From Parastagonospora avenae f. sp. tritici 18332-5 (lineage: Eukaryota; Ascomycota; Dothideomycetes; Pleosporales; Phaeosphaeriaceae), in contig JAFJTR010000143.1 of the NCBI GenBank assembly GCA_022559985.1, forward strand, positions 1 to 42,382: DNA of 42,382 nt, given 5' to 3'. The position numbers were made by a program, and so were the translations under genes. Numbering within the stretch: position 1 is the stretch's first letter; every line of letters starts with the position of its first letter. Shown piece after piece: positions 1-10,562 of this stretch. The notes under the pieces are model-generated. The model was not told the origin of the DNA. It searched no databases and was given only the letters and a program-made list of their open reading frames with translations.

Positions 1-1126
1 TGCGTTGTTGAGACATTACGCGTTGTTGCTACGAAGGCGTGTTGGTGGGGTAGAGCTGCCGACTCGCTTGGGGTGCCGACTCGCATGGGAAACACGTTAT
101 GCTGCAAAATATGCTTATTATATCACATGAATGTCTGTTCTTGGCTATAACTTTCCTATCTATATCACTTAAGCGCTCCATTGAAGCTGAGACTGAAAAG
201 AGAGTTGGAAATGCAATTTTGACATGTCCTGTCGCAATGTCCTGAAGCTTCGACATACTATACCTTGGATAAGCTACGTGAATAGTTCCACAGATGGAGG
301 GACGAAAACTCTCGCACTGGCGAAGGACAGAATCAATGATTAGAAAATTCGCTTGCAGTGGGTGAAACATAGGACCTCAATTCACCTAGGTATGGACGAC
401 ATGTTATGGCGTGAAGGGTACTCAAGTGAGAGGTATGCTCAAGCGTATCTGTTTTGCATGATACCACGAAAGTATACCCTCTTCATAAGTACTGTTGAGA
501 ATATCTAGGTTCAGTCCAGGGTAGAAGGTGCTTGAGAGTCACGTGATGTGCTGGTGTGGCAGGCACTGCCCGGTGGGCAATAGCATCCATCATAACAACC
601 TGAGTTGGGGACACTCGATAAGATAGTCAATACAACACGTTGCAGCCACCCTGCCTCTTCCCTCCTCCTGCTCGGTTCTCACTAGTAGTCATACTACAAG
701 TGGGACCTTGTCTTAGTAAGTACCCACTTTTCAGCTCATTCATCGTGCGTATCTCTCCGGGAAGCGCACACTTGGGGACCAAAATTTCGAAATGATGGGA
801 GAATCTGGCATGGTCATGCACAGTACCTAGGTATGCGTGGGAATGGAGATGTATGTTTGTGACAGAACAGCGATGTATGACTACTGGCATCGTCAGTGTA
901 AAGCCTAGCAAATCCCATATTGAGACAGACCGCGCACGAGGTGGTGGGTTTTGGCGAGTGTTGGCATAGTGTACACCAGACGTTGGCTTTCATCCGTTTG
1001 CCTTTGGCGCGTGTCTCGACACGTTTCATATCACCTACAAACAACCAGTGCGATCCCAGATGAATAAATTCAGTGATCTTTGAGCAAATTTCGTAGTGTC
1101 GCTCCAACTTATCACTGCTTCTGATT
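1..1126. other. gene-free left edge
   Basis: No open frame here has convincing protein-like composition or a recognisable domain. The stretch holds two copies of the 10-mer ACCTAGGTAT (384-393 and 825-834) and is otherwise unremarkable. It probably contains the promoter of the small membrane-protein gene that begins at 1127. Confidence 0.5.
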
Positions 1127-1714
1127 ATGGACACATCACGCCTCGCAAGCCTTGTGGCCCTTGGCATTGGCATCCTCGTTATTCTCACAGTTCAGATGCT
1201 TGTGGTTGCTGCTCTTGCTGCTCACTTATTCCTGCGACATCATGAGCAGCGGCCTGACGAAGAAAAGATACGTGCAGAACGAAGCAGAGAGCTGCAATTG
1301 CGGAACATCTCGGCGCCAGTTCCAGCGACCCGAATGATGCCTCACACAGGCATCACACAACACCAACATCGTAATACTGCAACAGATACTGAGAGCCTAC
1401 ACGCCCTGTATCGCGAACCTGGGGTACCATTTCTACTACGTCCTCGCAATGTGACGCCGCCACTCCCGTCGCGGCCACAGAACCCCACGCCGAACCATCG
1501 GCAAGCTCGTGAGCCTGGGATGTCGGTGAATAGCTCAGTGTACAGCCAGGAATTGTCGCATGGGTATGATGCTGATCTCGAGGATCTGATTGAAGAGGCC
1601 CCGAAGCACAAGGTTGAACCAGACTTACAAGATCCGGCAGTTCCTTGTAACCATGTTGGACTTCAACCATGGTTTGAATCGAGAAATGGATTATTGTGGT
1701 CAGTACCTGCCTAA
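1127..1714 (+). CDS. hypothetical single-pass membrane protein
   Basis: An uninterrupted 195-residue frame starts at an ATG. A strongly hydrophobic segment at about residues 9-35 is followed at once by a charged stretch (RHHEQRPDEEK), which suggests one N-terminal membrane span with a cytoplasmic tail. The tail is rich in Pro, Arg, His and Asn, with no domain I recognise, and ends in an acidic patch (about 148-155) and a Trp-containing C-terminus. The segment could instead be an uncleaved signal anchor. No family is recognised. The next small membrane-protein gene lies about 460 bp downstream on the same strand, and the two share only architecture, not visible sequence similarity. It may be a lineage-specific orphan. 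Coding status rests on length, the clean membrane segment and the ATG. Confidence 0.5.
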   Translation: MDTSRLASLVALGIGILVILTVQMLVVAALAAHLFLRHHEQRPDEEKIRAERSRELQLRNISAPVPATRMMPHTGITQHQHRNTATDTESLHALYREPGVPFLLRPRNVTPPLPSRPQNPTPNHRQAREPGMSVNSSVYSQELSHGYDADLEDLIEEAPKHKVEPDLQDPAVPCNHVGLQPWFESRNGLLWSVPA

Positions 1715-2171
1715 TCATTCACACGTTCATCGTATGGACAACGCATACATTCTTTATCTACTCAATATCTGGTTTCCCTTTGCTCTGATGCTTTTGACGA
1801 AAGACTGTATGCTCATGTGCCTGAAATCTTGGTCCATGTGTGATTCGTTGCATATTTTCTGTTTACGCCTATCGGTTTCAACAGGAAACAAACTACTTGT
1901 GATGGAGAGAGCCAATGGTGATCGCAACGGTACTTGCATAGCCAAACAGGCTTTCGAAGTTGTGGCCGAACATTTGAGGCCGACGAACACAACAAACAAA
2001 TCCATCACCAAATCATCTTCTTGGAGAACTCTCATTGTTAGCACCGTGCCGTTGACAGCTCTTTGTAATAATTGATGACTCGACGCTATAGAAGGCGAGC
2101 GCGACTTGCATGCCATAAGTTTCGCTCAGCTTCTTTCATCCCACTTCACCATCACATCTACCAGTTTGTGA

Positions 2172-2375
2172 ATGATGATGCCCTTTACCAAGGCCGTAAT
2201 CGCTGGCATAATAGTCGCTGCTGCTTCTTTTGCTATCTTTTTCCTGATACTTACCATCCAATGCCTGCGTAGACGCGCACTTAAGGGGAGATATGAGACT
2301 GACGAGAGACTGCGATCGGCAGAAAACGATGTTGAACAAAGAGCAGTACAAGGAGTGCAAAATGATGGGCCGTAA
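2172..2375 (+). CDS. 67-residue single-pass membrane protein
   Basis: This short frame begins with three consecutive ATG codons. A clear transmembrane helix occupies about residues 8-31 (AVIAGIIVAAASFAIFF and onward) and is followed by a basic stop-transfer run (RRRALKGR) and a charged, Glu/Arg-rich tail. The layout of short lumenal N-terminus, membrane helix, basic cluster and polar tail matches several other orphans in this window. The protein is too short to assign a family. It could also be the first exon of a longer gene that continues into the charged frames at 2636-2970, but no convincing splice pair joins them. Confidence comes from the clean membrane topology rather than from length. 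Confidence 0.4.
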   Translation: MMMPFTKAVIAGIIVAAASFAIFFLILTIQCLRRRALKGRYETDERLRSAENDVEQRAVQGVQNDGP

Positions 2376-2635
2376 AGTGTCCGTTGATATGGACCAGAAA
2401 GAACAATGATATAGGCAGGGCATTCCAATCCAGAGCATTAGCAATGTACAGCTGAGTGAAGAGCTTTGTAGTAACTTCTTGTCAGGTCCAGTAAGAACCT
2501 GTGCGGGAATGATTGTTGCACAAACAAATTGGACAACAGTTTGTCATCTCAAGCAACTCTACGTGTTCGCTACGTCGTCGGTCCAAATGGCACGTATAGT
2601 TTCATGACACATCAACAAGTTGGTCAAAGCATACT

Positions 2636-2970
2636 ATGATCCTCTTATTCCATCACTCGCCCATCGGCGCAGACACATCAGCCAATATAACTTCGCGTGT
2701 CTCGATCATGTTCCGCAAAGTAAAGGATCGTCCGGAAGAGAAGAGGCGGGAATGCGAATTAGCGAGGGCGAAAGCAGAATCGAACGAAGCAGATAGAGCG
2801 TCCAAGAGATGAAGGACAGACATGCCCGTGAGCGCAGTGCTGAGGAGTGGCGGCGGAAACGAGAGGCAAGTAGCATTAAGATGGAGGCGAAGAAAGCAGA
2901 GCGACAAGGTAAGGAGCAGGAACAGAAGCGAAGGCGTACAGCAATGGGTCCGGACTGGATGCTAGAATAA
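2636..2970 (+). CDS. two overlapping short ORFs encoding charged helices
   Basis: The first frame, 2636-2812, encodes 58 residues. The second, 2809-2970, encodes 53 residues, and its ATG overlaps the first stop as ATGA. Both products are extremely rich in Lys, Arg, Glu and Ala (for example RPEEKRRECELARAKAE in the first and EEWRRKREASS in the second) and would form charged alpha-helices or coiled coil. The compositional continuity across the frame change suggests one gene broken by an indel, an unrecognised small intron, or a stop-restart arrangement. No known domain is seen. The second frame ends with a neat short tail (MGPDWMLE). Existence as a real gene is uncertain. Confidence 0.3.
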
Positions 2971-3093
2971 GCGTGGTATCTTGGCTGGACATGACCACGA
3001 GCGATGTTGGCGAGCAATACAATATGTTCATCTATAATACCAGTAGTCAACCTATGTACAAAGTGTAAGCGAAAAAGCGTCAAAGCGTCACGC

Positions 3094-4056
3094 TTACTGC
3101 TCCTTAGGTCCCATATCAAAAAGCAAGAACTCAGCGGGCTTGTCGCCCACGCTCTCGATATCGACACTGCCTGGTCCATTGACATTTATGTAGGCGCTAT
3201 CTCCCTCGGCCAGTACTGTCTCTCCAATCTTGATGCTCGCTCCGCCGTCCTTGGGCTGTGTCCTTTTGCTCATGATCAACTGCGCAAAAACCTTCCTTGG
3301 TCCCTCGGCTACGAGTTCATGACTCACGCTCTTGCCGGGGCTCAAGATGGACGCATCCATGGACAGATCTGCCTGCAGCCCAATCGCATGCTTCTTGTCT
3401 CCTAGACGTTGCGTGGACTCCATGATCCTGCACAATTTATCTGTCTTCTCCTCGTCGGTGAAATTCTTCGTCTCATAGTGCGGCTTCAGTCCGCGCTGGT
3501 TCGGCTTGGCCCAAATCTGCAAAAAGTGCACCTCGTCGTTGCGGTTCCTGTTGTACTCGCTGTGCCTAATGCCCGTTCCCGCTGATGTGAACTGCACCTC
3601 GCCGCGCTTCAGATTCTCCAAGTTCCCCATGCTGTCTTTGTGTTCGAGTGTGCCGTTGACAATATAGCTAAAGATCAGAAACTCGGCGTGTGAGTGCGCA
3701 CCGAAACCTGTGCCGGGAAGCACGCGGTCCTCGTTGATGACGCGCAATGGGCCGAAAGACTCGTGGCGCGGGTCGTAGTACGATGCGAAGGAAAATGTGT
3801 GGAATGAGTACAGCCAGCCATGGTCTGCTTTGCCGCGGGCGTCCCATGGCCGCTTGGTGATCTTCATTGAAGCTGGTGCGGCGGCGGCGTAGGACATTGT
3901 GCGGAGGGCGGCCGATTTTGTGGATGTGGAGGAGAAGGTGTTGCGGAAGGTGCTGGAGAAAGCCAGAGTGACGGCGAGCAGTGCAACGAGTGCTGTGAGA
4001 GTTTTTGTAGTTAAGAACGAGTTAGTGGGCTGCTGTTCACTTGGAGTGTCAGTCAT
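3094..4056 (-). CDS. pirin family protein with hydrophobic N-terminal extension
   Basis: The 320-residue protein contains a full bicupin pirin fold. Pirins bind a metal (usually iron) and include nuclear cofactors and quercetin 2,3-dioxygenase-like enzymes; the substrate of this one cannot be read from sequence. The four expected ligands of the N-terminal cupin are visible: His121 and His123 in HSH, then His165 and Glu167 in RHSE. The characteristic stretch WLYSFHTFSF is at about residues 81-90. The C-terminal cupin covers about 205-315. Fungal pirins usually begin near the MSY or MKITKRPW region (residues 54-70 here), so the first 53 residues are an extension carrying a hydrophobic run at about 19-34, a possible signal anchor or mitochondrial targeting segment. 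Start at 4056 is the first in-frame ATG. It diverges from the methyltransferase-like gene across 307 bp. Confidence 0.9.
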   Translation of the reverse strand: MTDTPSEQQPTNSFLTTKTLTALVALLAVTLAFSSTFRNTFSSTSTKSAALRTMSYAAAAPASMKITKRPWDARGKADHGWLYSFHTFSFASYYDPRHESFGPLRVINEDRVLPGTGFGAHSHAEFLIFSYIVNGTLEHKDSMGNLENLKRGEVQFTSAGTGIRHSEYNRNRNDEVHFLQIWAKPNQRGLKPHYETKNFTDEEKTDKLCRIMESTQRLGDKKHAIGLQADLSMDASILSPGKSVSHELVAEGPRKVFAQLIMSKRTQPKDGGASIKIGETVLAEGDSAYINVNGPGSVDIESVGDKPAEFLLFDMGPKEQ

Positions 4057-4363
4057 TAGAGCTCTTTATACGATGACTACAGAATGGTCAGTGGGCTGTG
4101 AGGTTAGTAAATGCATCATGGACAGGCTTCGACCGCGTGCAGTCGCCTTCTGCCTTATTTGCAATCGTATGTAATCCGTTACCAACCCTCGAGGAAACTG
4201 TCCATGTGCAGAGTTCTAGCGGCTGACTGATCGATGACGGGATGTGACAAGGTTTCGCTGCCTCGTTTATCAGCATCGCGTGATTGGTCCGATAGCCGAC
4301 CGACCGCGGAACGAGACCGACTGTCATGGCCAGACTGGACAGATGCATCACATCCGCATCAAT

Positions 4364-5528
4364 ATGGCGCTGAAGAATTTCGATCCGGATGCCTTGACGC
4401 AAAACTGGTCTGACCAGAGGTTCTGCCCGACTCAGAGCGGCAAGCCCTTTGCACAGTGCATAAGGGAAGCCTTCAGCATACCTAAATCAGATGCATACGT
4501 CTACCGCGCGCAAGCCGAGACTACATTAGACATCACTCAAAGAGCCATCGAAGGAAAGAGATCCTATGGCCTACACGGATGGTACCATGACGATAAGGGG
4601 CAGCCCGTAGGTAATACGTCCTCCGGCTTTGCCAACCTTGGAAGTGAAGCAGGCTGATGATCTCAAGCTTGAGCCCCAATACCCATCTTCCGAGGAGGTC
4701 ACAGCATACACATCTCTCTTCGACCCCTCATTGAATCTACCAAAAGCCCTGAATGGCTTCAAGTCGAATGCAAAGGCCAATACAATCCGACAACAAGTGG
4801 CTGCCCATCTAGACAGCCGATTCCTGAACCAGACCAATAGCCTCCTTCCTTCCAAAAAGGCCCGAAGTCATACCAATCCCTACCTGTCCCTGTGGTCCTA
4901 CTCCTGTCAGGAGCTTGAATATGCTGGTCCACTCCCCTCAACTACCTTCACGAAGATTTCGCACCACATCCTCCCCATCTTCTATCACCATTTCGGATGC
5001 GTGGTACCATCATACGCTGCTCTACACGTCATTGCGAAAGTATCGCAGCCGGCAAAGCCCAGCAAAGAGAACGTGTTGCCAATTTTGGATGTTGGGAGTG
5101 GAAATGGCTATTGGAGTCACATGCTGCGAAATTTCTCCGTCGGAGACATGAAGAGCTTGGATGTTAGGGCGATCGATAACCAACTCAGCGAATATCGCGT
5201 GAGCTGGGTAAAGGACACAATCAAGACGGACGGGTTAACCTATCTCCACAAAGAAGTGAATGACGGGAAAGGATGCATTCTGCTGCTGGTCTACCCACAA
5301 GCGACAGGGAACTTCACGGGTCCGATTTTGAAGGCGTTTCAAGGCGACACCATTGTGGTCGCTGGCACGCAGAACGGCAACGGCTTTACGGGCTTCCAAG
5401 ACCAAGTCATCGACGATTGGGTTGAGAAGAATCTGCCTGCGTTCCTGCTCACGTTGAAGATGCCGCTACCAAGCTTTGCAGGGAAGGATGAAGCATTGTT
5501 CTTATTTCAAAGGAAGAAGACAGCATGA
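4364..5528 (+). CDS. SAM-dependent methyltransferase-like protein (2 exons)
   Basis: Exons are 4364-4606 and 4653-5528, joined across a 46-nt phase-0 intron (GTAGGT to AAGCAG) that restores one frame of 372 residues. The segment ILDVGSGNGYW, with LDVGSGNG at about residues 226-233, is a textbook class I methyltransferase motif I (SAM-binding glycine loop), followed by an acidic-ended strand (DVRAID). The N-terminal 200 residues are conserved-looking but belong to no domain I can name. The downstream half keeps a Rossmann-like rhythm of strands (ILLLVYPQ, TIVVAGTQNG). Substrate is unknown. The chosen ATG opens MALKNFDPD; earlier in-frame ATGs exist at 4244 and 4343 but lie in poorer coding sequence. 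No signal peptide, so probably cytosolic. Confidence 0.75.
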
Positions 5529-6939
5529 GATTGGATCGGCACCTCGGAGGTCACCTTGCCATATCGTGAGCATGAACAAGAACGGCCAAACGTACATTGT
5601 GATAGTTGTATGAGCACACAGTATGGGAATAGTGGGCGAGGATATTGTCATGAAACAGTCTTTCGCGCCGCGAAGAGCATATCCCTAACCTCACCTAGGT
5701 ATTAGACTCGAGACCAAACACGAATACTGTACATGTTCAGATACAAAACTGTCTCAGTTTGTATTGCAACGAGGACGCTAAAGCTCCAGGGTGCAATATC
5801 TGAGAAGAATGGTAGCATCTTATTCTAGGCGTTCAATTACGTTCTAACATGCAGCAAAAAGACATCGAAATGAGGCATCTTGTTCACATGTACTGCTGCG
5901 GGTAGAACCGCTCATGGACACAAGCAGGACGTCAACCGAGTTTGCTGATCCTGCACACACCATCGAATATGCAAGGACGGTGTGGCAAAGGGGCATTGTA
6001 GTTTATCGGGATCACCTTCCATTGTGCGTATGCGGGATCGTACCACGAAGCATGATCATGGAATGACAAAGGGCCATGACTGACACATCGTATGACATAC
6101 AATATTGTCTGTGTCCTGTCTTTTGACATGTTTCGGAATATTGTGCGCGGTATTGGTGCTCCGATGCATGCGGCAACGTGCGCGGATCAAGCCTTCCCCG
6201 CACGGTCCCTCTCCGGCATGCGCCCGACGAACACGCGTCTGTATTTCCAAGGCCTCTGGCTGGTGACTGATACATTTATTTACTCCTAGCTCAACTAATA
6301 TCAATTCTTCAGCCAGATCACGTCTTCGTCACATACAGTTCTTTTGAAAATTGTAGCGTCCAAGACAGGACGCCGAAATAAGCTGCCGCTCAATCCGATC
6401 CACCGGCGATCGTCTAGCCAAAAGGAGAAATACCAAGCTTACGCGTCCTGTAAAGCTTGACGTCATAACGAGTGCATAGTGTCAGGAAGCACGCCATTAC
6501 TCAATACGGTGGCTTCGATGCAGCCAAGTTTGCTAACTTCCAATTGGGGCTTGCGGAGGTAACGTCGAGTAAACAATTGCTAAAAACGGCGTGATTGTTG
6601 CTCTGCAAAGAAACGGTTCTAAGAAGACTGTGCGAACGACTTTACTTTCTTAGAAAAGATTACATCAACGATCTACACTGTGAACACGATTGAACTGCAA
6701 AAGGCGATGGCAGAGAGGCAATTGATGTAAATGTTTGTATTTGGAAGGCATATTAAACGGCTATTGAAGTGAATTGTTAACCCTAACTCCACCGTGCACC
6801 CATATCCATATTCATCTATGTGCGTCTCTTGGAGACGACGTGAGTTCAGCTTCGAGCTGACGTGACCTGACCGGTACCAAGGAAACCGTTGGTTCAACTT
6901 GCTGATCGATGGTCGAAGGATGGTAGCCGTGCGAGGCGT
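5529..6939. other. intergenic, no gene recognised
   Basis: About 1.4 kb without a supportable coding region or RNA gene. It contains a third copy of ACCTAGGTAT at 5693-5702 and a short telomere-like string AACCCTAAC at 6779-6787, which is too short to mean anything. The right end should hold the 3' region of the GPI-protein gene on the minus strand. Confidence 0.5.
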
Positions 6940-7437
6940 TTACAAGAGACCGGCCATGGCGAAGAGACCACCGGCAACAGCACCCATCATGGGGAGAGCA
7001 GTGGGCTGAGCAGCTCCACCGGTGGAGGCGGCGGCGCTGGAGGCACGCGAAGCAGCAGAGCTGGCAGCGCGGCTGGCGGACGCGCGGAGCGAGGACTCAG
7101 CGGCGGCAATGCTAGAGGAGGCGCTGGGTCCGGCGCTGGCGGCAGCGGAGCTCAAGCTGGCGAGACCAGAAGAGAGGTCGCCGGCAACTGAGGAGGCAAC
7201 ACCGCTGGCAGAGCTGCGAGCGGAGGCGGCGACGCTGCTGGCACCCGAGGCGGCGGAGCTGGCAGCAGAACCAGCCGCAGAGGTTGCGGAAGCAACGGCA
7301 GACGAGGCGCCACCGATAATAGATGAGATCTCACCACCGACGGCGGAAGAGGCCTGGCCAAGGATGGAGGAAACGAGACCGCCCTGGGCAGCGGCTCCGG
7401 CGGCGAAGACAGAGGTGGCAATGATGGAGAAACGCAT
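6940..7437 (-). CDS. secreted Ala/Ser-rich, probably GPI-anchored cell-wall protein
   Basis: The 165-residue product starts with a typical fungal signal peptide (MRFSIIATSVFAAGAAAQ, likely cut after AAAQ). The body is almost entirely Ala and Ser with interspersed Gly and Val, in loose SSA/ASS repeats, and is expected to be O-mannosylated. The C-terminus (MMGAVAGGLFAMAGLL) is a hydrophobic tail after a small-residue region (STGGAAQ), as in GPI-anchor signals. The frame is open 36 codons further upstream, but that part lacks signal-peptide character and lies in the leader, so the ATG at 7437 is preferred. A TATA-like element stands about 120 nt upstream and the leader just before the ATG (minus strand) is A/C-rich, both suggesting strong expression. 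No enzymatic domain is present; a structural surface role is inferred. Confidence 0.75.
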   Translation of the reverse strand: MRFSIIATSVFAAGAAAQGGLVSSILGQASSAVGGEISSIIGGASSAVASATSAAGSAASSAASGASSVAASARSSASGVASSVAGDLSSGLASLSSAAASAGPSASSSIAAAESSLRASASRAASSAASRASSAAASTGGAAQPTALPMMGAVAGGLFAMAGLL

Positions 7438-7557
7438 CTTGATGGATTTATTGGGTTTGGTTGGTGAGGTTGAGAAGTGGAAGTGGTGTAGTTGATGAGA
7501 GCGAGAGTTGATTGTCGTGTGGGATGGAGTAAGCTGGGGAGGCAAGGCGGTGCGAGT

Positions 7558-7567
7558 TTATATATCA
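7558..7567 (-). promoter_or_regulatory. TATA-like element
   Basis: On the minus strand this reads GATATATAAA, about 120 nt upstream of the ATG of the Ala/Ser-rich secreted protein. The distance and sequence fit a core promoter TATA box of a highly expressed fungal gene. Confidence 0.45.
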
Positions 7568-10106
7568 GTCGGGCCCAAAGTCTAGGGCAGCGTCACCACG
7601 GGTCACTGCTCATGCAACAAACAAACGTGCTGATGCCGACTGCCTTGCCTTGCACCGCCCCTGCCCACTTTTCCAACGTAACACCCGAGCTAGCGGATTG
7701 GGGAACGCCACAAGCCGCAACCTCTTTTACCTTACCATCGCCTTTCACCAACAGCTTGCGGGAATTTCATGTGCACCGCGAGCTCCCATTGGCCAGGTCC
7801 TTGCTTTACCGCACGCCTGGACCTCTTTCGCGGAGAAGTTTTGTGTTCCACCAGCTCCGGTACCTATGACGAATCGTGGTGCTTCTACTGGCTTGGCTGC
7901 TTGGTCGATGAAGCGGGAATGCCGCCTGGTCAAGCGTACGCGGCCTGGTGGCGCACCAGTTGAACGATCGAGAAGCATTCCAACGTCTCGCACTAGCACG
8001 TTCCTGGATCGCATCAACAAAACTTATCGATGGCACATACGACGGTAAGCTGCTGTTACAGCAATTCACGGCAGTGTAGGACCGGCTGGCTCGAATAATT
8101 TTCAAAGATGAAGCAGTACAATCCTCCAGCTTTTCAAAGTTGCCATTAGGACCCGTCGTTGGCGGTCAGTTCTTGCTGAAACGGTGCGAGTAGTTTCCCG
8201 TCGCAAGCTTCCAAATGCATGGCGATCCCGCTATTGTTGGCCCAACCGAGCCAGTTTACTTGAGGGCAGCACATGGTTCTGGACATCCCACGGTCTACTG
8301 CACCTCTTTCAGTCCAGCAGACGCCTTCACATCTAGCCAGTCTCGGCTGCTAACCCATCTGGAGTCTGGACATCAGCCATCAATAATAACGCGAACTCGG
8401 TTTCGCTGTTGAGCACAAGAGGGCCGTTCACACACAGATCGGTTGTGGCGTTCGCATCGAAAGCTGAGGCGATACTGAATGTTGAGACGGCGATGTCGTC
8501 ATGGCTCTGCCCCGTCTCGGACGATCGCATCAATCTTTCAATTGACTTCAGACGCGCTAGCAGGCAACGACATAGCCCGGCCACCGAAGTCGTTTTAAGA
8601 CGTTGTCTAGGGGCGAACCAGAAAGAGCAAATCGTGATGCACCACGCTGACAAGCAAGCGTGGTGTGCAAGGATGAGTGCGTGGTGTCACCAGAATGTCT
8701 CCAGCGTTGCCGTGGAGCAGATCCCTGTCGCCAAGGCCGTGCTTGCCGTTTCTAAATTGGGGTATGCCCAAATTTGTATCATGTCTTCCCACTCACCGTC
8801 ACCACATGTGCCTTGATCTTCGCTCGCTTCCAGTTTCGATGCTCTGTCGACCTCCGCGAAGCGGCGATGCGACACTGAGCTCTGCTCTGGGTAACCGGCA
8901 ATGCGTATGCCGTGACGCGGCTGCTTGACAAACGAGACTACGCATGCTCCATATACTTTGGATGTTATCAATCGCCCCGACTGTCATTCCGTCAGCCTGA
9001 GCCGTCGCCAGTCTCCCGCGCATCCAAACAAGAGGCGCAAGCAGCAGCAGACAAGGCCTGTAAGGATAGGTTCTCTGCAACGCTTCACCTCGTACGGTAC
9101 GGTATATAACGTCTATTGCTCTGCATCTTTGGCAGTGCCATCGCTTGGAATGAGGCAGGCCCTAGGAAGGATCTGGCAGTCATCTTTTCCCTTGTCATTG
9201 TTGTGAGTTATGAGCCTCATTTTAGCTTACTGGCTGAAGACGGTATCCTATGTCTACCCTGAACGCATGTTCGCGCGAGTTTGAGTGACGGTATGGGGCT
9301 TTGATGCGCGTTTCTTCTGGTCGCGTCAGCTGTGCAATCTTACTCGAACAATGCAGACCAATACAACGCGTAAGAGAAGGAAGCTAGGGAGGTGAAATAC
9401 AAACTGAAGTCAGACAAATCAGAGCTAGTGGAGGTGTGTGGCGTTGCAACCGCCGGGGCTGCTCACATGCTGCACATCGAACACCACACTTCGAAGTTGA
9501 CCACCCACGAGCCCCAAATTGAGTGTAAGCGCCAAAGGACTGTATACATTTCAGCCATCGATACTCGTGCAAAGGCAATTGGGCTGCTCGATTAGGGCAT
9601 TGTAATGCGAAACTGTCTTCCATCGACAGTGGCAGTACTGCTCGCGATAAACGATCTTCAACTTGCATGGCCGGTGAACAGCGTCCATATCGATTATCTG
9701 AGCGAGATCAGACATGATCTATGATCACACAGTTGGTATGGACAACCCATCCGAACTAGGAGCCTTGCGTACCACTGGTCATCGCATACAGCCTGTTAGA
9801 TCTAACCTGGTGTAGCCAAGGCGTTCGTAGCTCTTGCCTAGGGCGCTTACTACGACCACATGAGAACAGTCGAAGTTGAGTTTTGAGCCAGGTGTATTAA
9901 CGCTTTAACACACCTACTCTTTCGCACATATCACAGCTGTGTTCGAGGGCTTTCATGAAGCTCTCTGATCTGGGCGGCAAAACCAGACAACCCGAAGGAT
10001 GTCTCAGTGCAGGCAACAGTCTCGAGAAGATATCGTAATCGCTATCGGAAACTTCTCTCTGCTCGCAAGCACGCTGCAAGTGCTTCGGCCACACGCAAAA
10101 CGCATC
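7568..10106. other. 2.5-kb gene-poor interval
   Basis: Several short open frames occur on both strands (the longest about 135 codons, near 8409-8816), but none has a recognisable domain, signal peptide or membrane segment, and overlapping frames of similar length suggest chance. I see no tandem repeat, transposon relic or structural RNA. It may hold long untranslated leaders, an unrecognised non-coding transcript, or a degraded gene. Confidence 0.45.
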
Positions 10107-10562
10107 ATGGCAACCCCTACGCTCGCAGTAGCCAACGGTATTACTGATGCATTCGTTCCTCCCTCGGCTTCTTCTTCGGCCGTGGCGTCGCCCGCTTGTA
10201 TCAGGACGGGCTCGCCATCTGCTACAACAGTCCAATCGATTTCACGCCTCTCTCCGTCCGCAGCCCTGGGGATAGGATTTGCCGCTGGAGTCATCGCCAC
10301 AGTCATTGTCCTTACCACTACCGTCTTCGTATACCGATGCTGGAAGGGGCAACGATCACCAGCCGTGCAATCCTACGAGCAAGCGAGACTATGGAGAGGC
10401 TTTACGCCAGCAACACCCAGTCCGAACACAGCGCAAACCACACTAGTTGAAGAGAAGATGAAGGACATATTTCAGCCAGATAAGAAGCCCGGCGTTCGCG
10501 TTCAGTCCGGCGTTGAGTGGTCACGCGCAGACGCAGGATTGGTCTGGACCGCGAGAGGGTGA
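10107..10562 (+). CDS. hypothetical single-pass membrane protein
   Basis: The 151-residue product has a Ser/Thr/Ala/Pro-rich N-terminal region of about 50 residues, one clear transmembrane helix at about 52-76 (ALGIGFAAGVIATVIVLTTT), a short basic junction (YRCWKGQR) and a polar cytoplasmic tail with a lysine-rich stretch (EEKMKDIFQPDKKPG). There is no classical signal peptide; this is the common fungal type-III or reverse-anchor arrangement. An in-frame ATG at 9999 would add 36 residues, but the ATG at 10107 has the better context (G at +4) and starts where composition becomes protein-like. No family is recognised; it resembles the other orphans of the window only in architecture. Confidence 0.55.
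   Translation: MATPTLAVANGITDAFVPPSASSSAVASPACIRTGSPSATTVQSISRLSPSAALGIGFAAGVIATVIVLTTTVFVYRCWKGQRSPAVQSYEQARLWRGFTPATPSPNTAQTTLVEEKMKDIFQPDKKPGVRVQSGVEWSRADAGLVWTARG

Noticed and set aside
1590..2075. 161-codon frame overlapping the end of the first membrane-protein gene
   Set aside because: Overlaps a better frame, no domain, and irregular composition; likely chance.
6779..6787. AACCCTAAC, telomere-like string
   Set aside because: Only one and a half repeat units and no neighbouring copies; chance is sufficient.
7022..7495. 157-codon plus-strand frame, Ala/Glu-rich
   Set aside because: It is the antisense image of the Ala/Ser-rich secreted protein, produced by biased GCx/TCx codons; no domain, signal or independent promoter.
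8409..8816. 135-codon plus-strand frame in the gene-poor interval
   Set aside because: No recognisable domain, and the reverse strand is open to a similar extent; not separable from chance.
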